64,000 nt of DNA from Anadara kagoshimensis (GCA_021292105.1 CM037868.1:32585812-32649811); one strand, 5' to 3'. Numbered from the stretch's first letter, positions 22,601-32,940 are shown. Numbers and translations: made by a program. The notes: generated by a model from the letters alone, not told the origin.

Positions 22601-25600
22601 GAGAAATACGCTCCAACAAATCAAACTGACCCATTAGAAAAGCTCAAAGGAGCCGATCCGAGTTCACTACCTCCTTGTAAAAGTGTTCTTGTTCAGAAAA
22701 TCCTCCGAACAGAATATGTTGCATATTTTTGGAAACATGCCAATTGCAGTTGTCCTACATTAAATACTCCACAAGAAAATGGATGGAAAAAAGAAAATAA
22801 CAAGTATGCGATTCACTGGTTTGAAGGTGAACAGATTCCGAAAGATATAAGACTGAAGATGGACAGTACAACTTTTACAGAGGATGACATGGGAGAAGAT
22901 GAGGATGTACGTGAATCCGACAGTAGTGATAGTGAAGACACTGATGATGAATGAAATTATAATTCTGAATGAATACGAGTTATTTTGAACCAGCCTGTCT
23001 AAGAGCACTAACACAGTATATCCCGTGAATTCGCATATCGTTAGCATATTGGGGTAGGGGAAGAATAAATCGTGGGTAATGGGTTAATGTGACGATTTTG
23101 TTACACATTATACTTGCACAATAAAGCACACACATCAGGGATTCTAAATAAAATAGTATATTGATAATCAGGCTTTTTTTGAATGCGCTACAAGACTTTA
23201 ACGAATAAAGATTAAGTAAAAACGCAAAACTCGGTTGTTTAAAATTGGCCACAAAATTGAGATTGAATGCTTAACAAGAAGTTTTTAGTTAGAGGTCTTC
23301 AATGTTGTCACCCAAGTATTAAAGCTTACACGGTATAACAATCAGTATGGCAACTAATAGCAAAATTTGTAGTAAAGATCGATTTTTTGAGAAATTTGCA
23401 ATTTTTGGGGTAGGGGAAAGTTTTTCCACTGTGGGTGCCGCAATTTCCTACCAAATGATATGCAGCTACTTTTATTGAATGCAAAACACATTAGGCTGTG
23501 ACAATATGGTAAAACATTTCACTTAAATGCTTTTATTATTTTTTTATAAGACATAAAAGAGGGCAAAATATTAAAAACGCAAAATTTTTGGTCTATTTTT
23601 TTCCTAAAATAGTTATTTTAAAAAAAAATCTGAAATGTATCAAGAAGTTTTTAACTTAAATGTCAACAAGATCATAATTCTTGATAACCGCATCAGTAAT
23701 AAGACATTTTAAGGCCATATCGCGTCCATAATGCAGAATTATCAAATTACCGAAAAACCGGCTGAAAAATGCGATTCTAGTGTAAAAACTCGCGTCTGAA
23801 AAAAAATCGGAAACGAGTTCATTCACAAGACGCCCAAATTCGAAAACTACAGACATTTTTCTATCAGAAACAACCTTCAAAGCTTTTGGCCATTGACACA
23901 TATTTCAAACCCCACTAGCTCTTGGGCTAAATAATGCTGTTTATGTCAGTCATCTTTACCTCAACTGATGATGTCCTTTGTTTTACGTGGATTCGATCAG
24001 GAAAATGAAACTGGTCACTCCGGAATGGTAAACACCTACTTGTCAACCAGCTATACCCACTACGTGTAATATAAAAATTCAAATAAAAGGAATATTAATA
24101 TTACAGCGTTAAAAACAGTATGGTAACCTTGGTTACGTCGATGCCATACTTATCAACAATATTTTGATGACTGCCATAAAACATTTTGGAGGACTCGATT
24201 ACTTTTTTTCAGTGGGTTTAACGGCGAACCACTTGATATCACATGTGTTGATCCAAGGTTCGAAACAGTGTCCACCTTCTAGCTCCGTATGTCGCGATTT
24301 TAAAAAAGATACGAATGTTGGTCGCTATTCGGAGCTTGCTGTTGATTTTCTGTTGAAAATCGTCTCCAAAATCATCAACAACAATACATATTTATTTCAT
24401 AACGTCAACAAATGCATGCGAACTTGTATCAGGCACCCTTGTATCCTTTCAAGAATAAATTAATTTTCAAAATACATATATACAATACTTGTAAGATAAA
24501 TAATAATAATAATAAAAATAATAATACTGTAGGTTCGGAAATTTTCGCGTCATCTAATTTTCCCGTGAACGCACTTTAATATTTATTCGCGTCTTTTAAT
24601 TTTCGCGTGATGGCGACTTTTTAGTTATAATTTCAATTACTGCTTATTTTTTCGCGAAGCGACTGGTTTCACTCGCGAATTTACGCCAAAAAAAAACGAT
24701 CGCGAAAATTTACAATAATAATAAATAATACTTTTATTCGTATTACAGTTGAAGCAGACGCACGTAAGTATAATTTTTATTTTTTTTTGTTTTTTTTCTA
24801 TTTCTGAAATAATGAAATACTATAAGCGCTATCATACGGGGCTCATATGTTTCTCGCTTCGAAGTTTTAATATTGCTATTATATTTTAAATCATTATCTT
24901 TTAAACTTGTACAAAATTTATTTATAAACTATTTTGGAAAAAAAAATTATACTGAAATACTAGGAGCGCTAAAATACGGGCCCATATGTTTCTCACTTTG
25001 AATTTTAAATATTGCTACATGTATTATATTTTAAATCATTATTTTTTAAACTTGTACAAAATTTATTTATAAATTATTTTGGAAAAATATAAATTGTTAT
25101 TATTTTCTCATTAGTATTCTGTCTTAATCTATTTTCAATATTTTCCAAAATTTATTTTTGAAAAGATTTTGATTAAAATGTTATAAGCAGTCTTTTATTC
25201 ATTTATGGGAGGGGGTCCGTTGCCGAGTGATCTAAAGCGCATTATTGCGGATCACAGGGCTTCTCATCTCTTAGCTTCTAATACCGCTCGGGACAGATCC
25301 TAGTGCGAGAAAAATAATTTCAGCTTGTTCAGCTTGCATTCTGGTTGTGTATTCTAGCACTTCGGTTTCCTTGACCATCCATTAACTGTGGCGTAAAATC
25401 CCTTTTCTCCACACCGCTTCTCTCTTTTGGTCACAAATGCCTTTTCTTATTATGGGACATATAATTTCATCCATGTTTATTATACCCCCAGAAAACTAGT
25501 TTGAGGAGGATATATAGGAATTCTACATATCTGTCTCTCCGTCTGTCCGCCTGTCTGTCCGTGCATGGGCCATATCTCATCAATGTTTTGGACCACTTTT

Positions 25601-26178
25601 ATAATACTTTTCATGATCCAAAGGTGTGTCATGACCTGAAACCAAGGCCATACACTAAAGGCAAAGTTCGCAGGAAATCTTGAAATGTTGGGCAGAGGTA
25701 TTTGGCTCTCAGGAGAAAGTTTTAGTTTGATTTTTAAACTCTCGCAACCTACTTTGAGGGGGTATATAGGAATCACCGTATCTGCCTGTCAGTGTAAAAT
25801 CGTGTACGAGCCATATCTCATAATTTCTTTAGATGACTTCATAAAACTTTACATAAATAATCTTCATGACCTAAAGGTATGTCATGACCTTGAACCAAGG
25901 TCATATCGGAAAGATCAAGGTCGCGGGAAAACCTTAAACCCTTGTAGATCGATGTTTCGGCGGGGGGGGGGGGGGGGGGGGGGGTTTGGCTCTCAAGAGA
26001 CAGTTCTAATTTAAAAATTGTTTTTATTGAAGGACCACAAAAACGCCTTACGTGCGAGATAGGACATGCTAACATATTTGGTCTGCAGTTGAATGATGCG
26101 GCATGTGCTACTCATTGTGTCCTTGAGTGTTACCATGGAGGCGATTGCCATGGCAATGTTTGTGTTTGCCGTAGTTAA
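16146..26178 (+). CDS. Arthropod/mollusc-type defensin, copy B (3 coding exons, extra Cys)
   Basis: Coding exons are 16146-16194, 24749-24763 and 26033-26178, with the same lengths (49, 15, 146 nt) and phases as copy A and clean GT/AG borders. Signal peptide MFFKICFCVALLVLISG, micro-exon VEADA, then RPQKR and a 43-residue mature peptide. Compared with copy A the mature peptide changes CAAHC to CATHC and, in the loop after cysteine 3, EGY to ECY. That gives seven mature cysteines, an unpaired thiol that could allow dimerisation. Intron 1 is 8.55 kb because of the transposon at 16880-23929; intron 2 holds poly-G and dispersed repeats. The frame is open and the product should be secreted if intron 1 is spliced. 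Confidence 0.87.
16651..16876. other. Intron 1 of copy B left of the transposon
   Basis: Short intronic stretch with a CAGGGTGTTTCAGAAAA phrase (16701-16717) of a kind often found at DNA-transposon ends; no partner end was found. Confidence 0.3.
16880..17820. repeat. Left terminal inverted repeat of the XPG-nuclease transposon
   Basis: Reverse complement of 22985-23929. It is nearly identical to about 17690, then increasingly diverged towards the gene. The short open frames in it are mirrored in the other arm, so they are not genes. Confidence 0.85.
17821..18320. promoter_or_regulatory. Probable 5' leader/promoter of the transposon gene
   Basis: AT-rich, non-coding sequence between the left inverted repeat and the first start codon. 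No clear TATA box stands out. Its role is inferred from position only. Confidence 0.35.
18321..22954 (+). CDS. Transposon protein: Cys/His fingers plus FEN1/XPG-type nuclease (six frame breaks)
   Basis: One long protein read in seven overlapping frame segments: 18321-19033, to ~19720, to ~20145, to ~20650, to ~21400, to ~22555, and to the stop at 22952-22954. No premature stop is needed apart from the frame changes; five act like a lost base and one like a gained base in an A-run. The N-terminal part has CLFCG and YHxxC clusters, probably zinc-binding. The C-terminal half carries a FEN1/XPG active-site order: VVDAM (Asp 21703), VCDTY (Asp 21817), HEEADTR (22123), NDTDV (22207) and FTGCDY (22378). 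These match the FEN1 positions D34, D86, E158/E160, D179/D181 and D233. A PPCK stretch, a CSC pair and an acidic tail end the protein. It probably cuts DNA during transposition (inference). Confidence 0.8.
22985..23929. repeat. Right terminal inverted repeat of the XPG-nuclease transposon
   Basis: Partner of 16880-17820. It begins about 30 bp after the stop codon of the transposon gene. Confidence 0.85.
23933..24745. other. Intron 1 of copy B right of the transposon
   Basis: Holds a diverged minus-strand Penelope-like tail (about 23990-24065), a short reverse-transcriptase-derived piece (about 24148-24190), sequence loosely matching intron 1 of copy A (24228-24390 against 8210-8330), and a CG-containing block 'aattttcgcg' with inverted character (24540-24710). 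No gene is seen. Confidence 0.5.
24764..25475. other. Intron 2 of copy B, left part
   Basis: AT-rich; a ~130-bp tandem duplication ('aatactaggagcgctaaaat' region, 24800-25090) and a tRNA-Leu/Ser-type SINE at about 25213-25415 (GGTCCGTTGCCGAGTGATCT head). Confidence 0.55.
25478..26013. repeat. Two dispersed 'TATACCCCC'-type repeats abutting exon 3 of copy B
   Basis: Starts with TTATACCCCCAGAAAAC and contains a second, related unit from about 25757. Several CAAGGTCA motifs occur. A run of 22 G (25963-25984) sits inside, probably unstable and hard to sequence. Confidence 0.6.
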
Positions 26179-26282
26179 AGCCAGCGTTGTTCATCAATCT
26201 ATGAGGTACAGTATCAAAATAGGGTTATTAATTTCTTGGTCTTTATCCTGGACACGGAATTTTTGTTCACGTCATGATATCG

Positions 26283-27284
26283 AGAACCCCCGTGGCCGAG
26301 CGGTCTAAAGCGCGCGCATGAGGGTCACAGCTCTTGGGTTTTAATTCTAACTGAATTCGAACATATGTAGAATAAGTGTAAATAAGCATGTCTTAGGTCA
26401 ATTGTTTTCTCCGGGCAGAATGGTGACTGATCGGTTCAGAACTAGTTCTTACGAATTCGAAACGCGCGCTTGATGATCACAGCGCCTACTTGTAGGTCGG
26501 AATACCATTCGGACAGGTCCGAATTTGAGTAAGTTTGTCAGTTTGCTTTCCAAAGGACCGTCGTCGACAGTTTTCTTCGGACACTGCGGTTTCCCCCACA
26601 ATATCTAAACCGACATCCTCGATATAAGTGTAAAATGTTGAGTTAGAGCACAAAATACTTTCTCAACTCAACTAAGTAAAATTCAACGCTTTATATAGCA
26701 TGCACACAGAATACTGGTTCGGTGATAGAATTTAAAGTCAAGTGTGTCAACCGCAACACTTCATTAAGACGCTGGACACTACAATACCTCAGTTGATGGT
26801 TTACTCGCTTCGTATGTTGGAGATTGTATGTATGAATCCCGGCCGGGATTTGAACAAATCTTTCAATTTCCTATAATTTGAACAAGTGCCATACACATGC
26901 AAAAATATCATTAACAGAAAAAATGGGGGTTTCAATCCTGTATTTTCCCGCTACTGATGTCAACGTAATGTTATAAGGTAATCACGTGACCAAATGGGTT
27001 TTTCACTCACACGCTGATCACATGACAGAACGGTTTCATTATTAACCACATGCTTATCACGTGACAAATTATAAAATTAACTCGCACGATTATCACGTGG
27101 CAGAATGGCTAAAATCTAACCACATGCTAATCACGTGACGGAAAGATTAATTTCACTCACACTGATGATCAGATCACGTGACAAAATTGTTAATTTCCTC
27201 ATGTCTTTACTAATAAACTTACAGGCACAGTTTTATTCTAATGGGATTATTCATCCAATTCCTTTATACATTTTGTATTTGCAG
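26283..27284. other. Last (3' UTR) intron of copy B
   Basis: Holds a tRNA-Leu/Ser-type SINE (26283-26690), a diverged SINE head (26786-26860), and a ~45-bp repeat array with GTCACGTGAC E-boxes (26975-27185). The first and last parts match the equivalent intron of copy A. Confidence 0.6.
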
Positions 27285-27350
27285 GTTGCTACCAGACAGA
27301 AGAAACGCATTAATTTAATGAATAATATATAAATAATAAAATAATTAAAA
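27285..27350 (+). terminator. Copy B non-coding last exon with AATAAA
   Basis: TTTGCAG|GTTGCTACCA conserved with copies A and C; AATAAA at 27335-27340. Confidence 0.65.
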
Positions 27351-27655
27351 AATTGATTTCATATTTGTCACAAAGATTTTATAACTGAAAAAGTAGTTTG
27401 TTACTTTTAAAACATGTGTAGTATAAACGCACTTTTGCAACTGTCAATACAACAAAGGATGACAGTTATAACCGAAACCAAGAACCCAAGAAGACGACAG
27501 GAAACAAGTTTGTGGCAGTAACAACGGTAGTAGCATATGTATCATCTAAGACATAAGTTAATGACAGAAAAATCTAAACAAAACAAGTCTAGAAAAGAAA
27601 AAACACAATCATGTTAGGACAAATGATTATAAAACATCCTTCCTTCTTTCTAAAG

Positions 27656-27965
27656 ACTCTTGGTGGCTGGGTGGTCTAAAGCGCCGGGTTACAGATCACA
27701 TTCCCTATACATTAAAACCTGGTCATAATGCCCCTCGATAATTTTGCCACCTGGCTTTTCGCCACACTATTTTGAAGTTCCAAAATCCATTTTGTTTATG
27801 TTGTCCTTTATCCGTCTCCCTCAACTTATCGCCAAACCCCTTTATAAAGCCAACATTTGACTGAACAAAGGTGGCGATGAATCGAGGTTTTACTATATAT
27901 CACCACCTCGGTTCGAATCCTGTTCGGGCAGGTCCTAGTGTGAGAAAGTTTTTCAGTTCACTTGC
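27656..27965 (+). mobile_element. tRNA-Leu/Ser-type SINE split by a mariner-type MITE
   Basis: The SINE head (GGTGGCTGGGTGGTCTAAAG) ends at about 27708. A 186-bp MITE (27710-27895; ends CATTAAAACC and GGTTTTACTA, TA duplication) follows, and the SINE resumes at about 27898 with CACCACCTCGGTTCGAATCC. The same MITE family recurs at 58245. Confidence 0.75.
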
Positions 27966-27985
27966 ATAAAGAACATAAAAAGCTT

Positions 27986-28062
27986 ATGCATGAATACTCG
28001 TGCACTGATTTCTGGTTTATAATAAACCATGACATTTTAATATTTTGGAAACTTAATGACCT
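27986..28062 (+). pseudogene. Relic of a fourth defensin promoter
   Basis: GAATACTCGTGCACTGATTT, a TAATAAACCATGACATTT phrase and TTTTGGAAACTTA match the promoters at 7545-7610 and 44577-44632. The GATA, TATA and exon 1 sequences do not follow, so this is a promoter-only remnant downstream of copy B. Confidence 0.6.
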
Positions 28063-28750
28063 TAACTAGCAAATTAATTACTTGTGCATGCTCTTGTAGT
28101 AGACAACAGGGAAATCAGGAAAGAAATTGTGTTATAAGTCTGAAGCGGTTTTTTTAATTATGTGGCTGAAAGAAATTGTCTCATCAGGGCCTACTGACCG
28201 AATGGGCATAATTACAGCCCATTAAAAGGAATGATTGGTAGCTGGTTGTGTGAATTAAATCACAAATGATATGACCAAATCATAATGATAAAAGACAGTG
28301 GTATTGAACACATGTCAACATTGAGCTTTTTAGTCTGTGAGCCCGTGTCTCCAATACCACGTTCTTTTATCATAATAATTTTGCAAGGCGATGTGTGATG
28401 TAACAGCTATCAATCATTCCTTTTAAGGATAAAATATGGAACTGTTGGACAGAGACAATTTTAAGTTTAAAGAGAAATTGAAAATTTTACTATGTGTGCA
28501 ATTTTTTTGAAATAACATTTTGAGCAGAGACTGACATTGTACATTACTATATATAAATGATTACAATATTGTCGATCTTTGTTCTTTTACCTAATAATAA
28601 CGAAACATTCTTGTATCAAATTATAAAAATACGAGTAGTATTACAAATTTCAGTACCTAACAGGAATTTTGACTTTTTTAACTACATGTAAATGATTATA
28701 TATTTGCCCTCATATAGAAACAAATAGTTATTTTTTTAACTTAAGCTTGT
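28063..28750. other. Intergenic, with a 197-bp TTAA MITE
   Basis: 28226-28422 is a fold-back MITE: inverted ends AAGGAATGATTGGTAGCTG and CAGCTATCAATCATTCCTT, with TTAA on both sides. Inner arms pair as well. The rest is AT-rich and featureless. Confidence 0.7.
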
Positions 28751-28754
28751 TTAT

Positions 28755-29284
28755 ATGACCTTATGTTGACTCAAACAATTGGTATTTGTTTCCCAATTTA
28801 CACGCTATGGTAAAGCGTGTTCCCACTAGTGCGACTTTGTACAACGAAACAGACTGCTTGCAAATAAATTGTTGACTCGGGGATATTGCAAGCCTAGGCT
28901 TATCAAGGCCCTCATAAAGTTTTATGGCCGTCATCACAGTATTGTTGATAAGTTTAATTTCTCTTTGTCCAGGATTGCCCTGTATATATTTGACGTCCCA
29001 TAGTTCAATATTCCTTTCCATCAATTTTGATTACACATTTGGTGGGTGTAGCTAGCTTAACAGGAGGTGCTTACCCTTCCGGAGCACCCGGCCTCACTTC
29101 CCTGGTGGAAGTTGACGTGTCTAACCTAACTTGTCAGTTCCAAAGTTTTTACGTGTGTAATCAAAGTTGTGTGAAAGGAACATGGAACTATGAGACGTCA
29201 AATATATCTAGGGCAATCCTGAACACAGAGACATCAAACTCATCAACAATACTGTGATAACGGCCATAAAAAAAATTTGGGGGC
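28755..29284. mobile_element. Penelope-like fragment with inverted arm, left of the insertion
   Basis: 28755-29150 is a plus-strand copy of the end of the Penelope-like reverse transcriptase and its 3' tail (as at 41825-42165). From about 29152 the sequence turns into the reverse complement of the same gene end, which continues at 33561 after the 4.3-kb insertion. This head-to-head arrangement is consistent with the complex inverted structures known for Penelope-like elements. Confidence 0.65.
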
Positions 29285-29469
29285 TGTGGGACCCCTATAT
29301 GTAGTAACTACCACAAATGTAATAAAATTGTGTCACATATGTAGTAACGAACCACAAATGTAGGAACGACCGTTACCACAAATGTAGTAACAATTTTTGT
29401 TACTACAAATGTAGTAAATGAAATTCGCTATATGTAGTAACGAAAATTTCGAAATCTGAAAGTTAGAAA

Positions 29470-29600
29470 CCAACATTTAAGGTGCGTTCTAACCCGATAG
29501 AAGCGACTGTTGTTCCGATAGAAGTGACTTTTAACTCGATAGAATTCTATCCCGATAGAAGTGGTTCTGATTCCGATATAAGTGACTTTATTAAATACCA
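29470..29600. repeat. Short tandem CCGATAGAAGTGAC units
   Basis: About five degenerate units of CCGATAGAAGTGAC lie inside the 4.3-kb element next to its left arm. Confidence 0.6.
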
Positions 29601-30340
29601 AAGAAAAATATATGTATAAATTGTTAATTTTGCTGGGTTTTTTCTATTTACTTGAAAACAATTAGTGTCACATAAAGCGGCACATTACAAAATGATTAGC
29701 ATTAACATGTAATAGTAATTCAGATATAAATGTAATAAATAAATAACGAGTACTAATGTGATGGATGCATCATTACAAATAAGGCGCCCAAACGAATAAA
29801 AATCAAACCCTGTATTCAGAACACATATTAGAACTTGTACTTTTTTGCTTTTTTCCCTTTCCATGGCAATGGCTGAAAATTTTAAACCTTTAAATAAGTT
29901 CTACATACAATAGAAAAACTGTTGAGAAATTTTAAACTTGTAATATTCTTTTCATTTTAAGATTTAATTTATATAGAGAAGTAGTACATGAATCCAAACG
30001 GTTGAAATTCAAACAATAGGCAAAGTTGATTGACATTACCTATACCCAATATCCCAAACCATTGTTTTGATGAGCTAATGATGTGTTGATTTTAAATTAA
30101 TCCAAGCTTTTACCCATATAATGTCATATTGATAACTAAATGCTGCTACTCTATCGAATTGAATAATAAATCATGCCCAAGGGATAACTGACCATAAGTG
30201 TTGCTTATAAAAAGATTTAGCTTGAGAGCTTTAAGACATGGATCAGTGATTACTTAAGTATCCTTGACAATGAAAATTCATGCTTATTGTTTTAATTTTT
30301 AAACAAAATGATAGCATCCAGCCCATGAAGAAAACTGTAG
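29601..30340. other. Interior of the 4.3-kb element, featureless
   Basis: AT-rich sequence; no frame, RNA or repeat boundary is recognised. Confidence 0.4.
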
Positions 30341-31130
30341 TTTGAGGGTGGGGATCTCAAAGTTAGTACCTAGACCTACCTGTCTCCACCCTCCTATTGG
30401 AATGCCCATATGGGTTTACTTTAGTATCAATCTATTCAACTTTTTATAAAGAAGTACTTTATTTAGTACCCAGCCCCGCCTGTCCCTGCCCTCCTTTGGA
30501 AAACGCCATGGGCATTTCTTCAGTATCAGTCTATTTAACTTTTAAAACTGAACCGGAAAATATATAGTTTCAGGATGGAAATATCAACCATTTAAAAGTT
30601 AGTACCAAGCCCGGCCCGTCCCCACCCTCCATCACCAATGACCCCATGGGATTTTCTTTAGTATCACTCTATTCAACTTTTTATGTAGAACCAGAAAATA
30701 TATAGTTTATGGGTGGGGATCTCAACCGTTTAAAAGTTAGCACACTGCCCCGCCCATTCCCACCCCTCCCTGATACCGCAGGGAAAATCTGCTGATACAG
30801 ACTTGTGCATCTTGAGACACTGATCATGAATATATATAGTTTTATAGTATAAAATAAAGTATAAACGGCAAAATTGATCATTAATGTTTTTAAGACCCCG
30901 CCCTCCTGCCCCTCCCCTAATGACCCCATGGGCATTTTACCTCGGCCTCCGGGGAAGGAGATGGGGTCAACCCTCATGTGAAGTTTGGTAAAGATTGGAC
31001 CAACGGTCTTCGAGAAATTGGTTGGACAAGTTCATGGCCGGATGAAGAAGAAGAGGAAGAATAATAATAATAATAAGAAACGGTGCAAAAACAATAAGTC
31101 GCCAAACTTTGTTTGGGCGCCTTAATAATA
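30340..31130. repeat. ~120-bp tandem units plus dispersed-repeat tail
   Basis: About four to five imperfect units sharing GTTAGTACC, 'ccccgcccgtccccaccctcc' style blocks, CCCATGGG and AGTATCA...CTATTCAACTTTTTA. The right part (30960-31130) is a common mollusc dispersed-repeat end (GTGAAGTTTGGTAAAGATTGG) finishing in AAT repeats. Confidence 0.65.
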
Positions 31131-31335
31131 ATAACTACTAGTATCTGATAATCCTTGTAAGGGTGTTACCCCTGTACCTATGTTATGTATTATGCGATGA
31201 GCGATAATGCCAATTGGCCTCGTATTTTCATTATACTTCGGTTTGTAAAGTACATGTAAAATTCAGTTTTTAAATTTAAGTTTCTGGGTTTTCTGTATTT
31301 TTTGCAGATTTTAGTAGGGTACATGTATTGATTAT

Positions 31336-31470
31336 TATACTCCACGGCACTTAAGATGTAGGAAGTATAATGCTGTTGGTCGGTCCCTCCGTCCGTCCAT
31401 CAGTCAATTATAAGTTTTCCGCATTGTTTCCTAAACACTTTCAGATAGAGTTTTTGAATCGGAGTCAACC
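31336..31470. repeat. Dispersed 'TATACCCCC'-type repeat (diverged)
   Basis: TTATTATACTCCACGGCACT, a pairing GAAGTATAAT and CCGTCCGTCC match the family starting at 1021. Confidence 0.5.
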
Positions 31471-31762
31471 ACAATGAGTTGCAGATCAAGTTAACGTTTT
31501 GTTTTACTACAAATCCGATCCTTTGCAATTGTCTTTGATAATTTTATTGAAATACTAGTAACAGTTTTCTGCAGTCTTTTTTCGTAATAGCTTGCACATA
31601 TTGAACTGATTTGGCATATAGGTCTACCATAATGTGTTACAGATCAAGTTCACGTTTCATTTTGCTTCGCTGAAATTTATGTTTTTACGATGACTACACT
31701 TGATTTGGTCCAATATGTGGGAGCAACCTCACTAAGGTTTTTGTAATATTTGCTGATTTTTA

Positions 31763-31765
<3 letters not shown>

Positions 31766-31824
<59 letters not shown>
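31766..31824. repeat. (CT)n microsatellite
   Basis: About 29 CT units; the arginine/glutamate frames over it are artefacts. Confidence 0.95.
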
Positions 31825-31827
<3 letters not shown>

Positions 31828-31934
31828 GCATTTACAATACTTCGTAAATATCGTTATTGGAGTATATGAACTGCATTTTATAAGATGTGTTAGTCTGTAA
31901 AATAGAACGTCTGTAATTATATATGGTGTATCTT

Positions 31935-32172
31935 GTTCTTTCGCCAAGCACTGGGCATTAGGAATGAAAGTCACGGTTCTTTCCGATGGGAACTTAAAAA
32001 CAAACGAGGTCCCGTGTCACGGTGGGCTTGGCACGCTAAAGAACCCTGCTGTATAATGCCATCAGCGCAACCCACATGCAAAATTTCTGCACATTCGCCT
32101 ATAGCTAGCGACGTCTAGATATAAGTAAAATATTTTTGACTGGGACGTTAAACACCATTACTCAACTCTCAA
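31935..32172 (+). mobile_element. 5'-truncated tRNA-derived SINE
   Basis: Starts in the body (GTTCTTTCGCCAAGCACTGG) without the tRNA head and runs to CACCATTACTCAACTCTCAA. Confidence 0.75.
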
Positions 32173-32779
32173 CTCTTGTACCCTGCTTAGTGCACTTCTC
32201 ACAGGCTAGTTGCGTACCCAGTTCGCTAGAAACAGATCATAGTGTGGTACTTCTTTAAGGTTTTCTCTTTTTGTGCGGTTTAAATTAAACGGAAGTGTTA
32301 AAAAAAATTCAGATTGTTTTATTTTGTTACTAAATTCTTAGCTTATTATTTTTAATTTGCATTGCTATGGGTGGGTGTCCAGTTGCCTGCTGAATATTGC
32401 AATTTGACCAACTAGATGAACAATGCACCCCCCCCAAAAAAAAAAAAACCTGACATAATAAGCAATTTAGCGTTTTCTAAGTTTTAAGTGATGGTGTTGT
32501 ATTTTGTTTTTGTCTAGTTATGTACGCATCTAACCCCCCCCCCATTTCACCCCACCCACACGAAGTCATCTGATCACTCTGTATTAATTGAAGCACTACA
32601 AACTGTCTATTTTGATTTGTACAAAGGTTACACATTTTTAAGACTTTTGATAAAAATACAAATCTCAATGTCGATCCGACGTCATGTAATTTGCAGGTGT
32701 TAATTGAATGAATGTTCCACTTATATCAAGGCTTCACCAGCTATATGCAAAGTGGCAGAAAGTTTTACCCATGGAGTGC

Positions 32780-32940
32780 AATGGAATACGCTAGGGTTCT
32801 TTAACACGTCACACCTGGTTTTAGGGTCTTTTCCAAATTACCCTTATGGCTTTCATTTTAAACTACCATTTTTAAGTCTTGGTCAGACCCTGCCCGGGTT
32901 GCGAACCCACGAACCTTCCTGGAAGTGGAATAATAAACAA
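32780..32940 (-). mobile_element. SINE-like fragment, minus strand (low similarity)
   Basis: Reverse complement shows CCAAGACTTAAAAATGG and AAAGAACCCTA phrases of the common SINE body. It is diverged and short. Confidence 0.45.

Larger units (their letters stand above)
16880..23929 (+). mobile_element. 7,050-bp DNA transposon with long TIRs and XPG-like nuclease (Academ-like)
   Basis: Ends TAGCCCAAGAG and CTCTTGGGCTA are inverted, with AAT on both sides (16877-16879 and 23930-23932). An alternative reading is a TA duplication one step further in. Inverted repeats of about 940 bp (16880-17820 and 22985-23929) bracket one plus-strand gene (18321-22954). In the outer ~800 bp the arms differ, where I compared them, only by single-base length changes, so the insertion is young. 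Academ elements are known for 3-4-bp duplications, a Cys-rich finger and an XPG nuclease; no helicase is seen here. The element sits in intron 1 of defensin copy B. Confidence 0.85.

Noticed and set aside
24164..24463. 99-residue open frame in intron 1 of copy B
   Set aside because: Its start is a Penelope-like fragment and the rest matches intron 1 of copy A on the nucleotide level; no protein domain is seen.
31732..31974. Arg/Glu-rich protein
   Set aside because: It is a translated (CT)n microsatellite; the same applies at 51549 and 58143.
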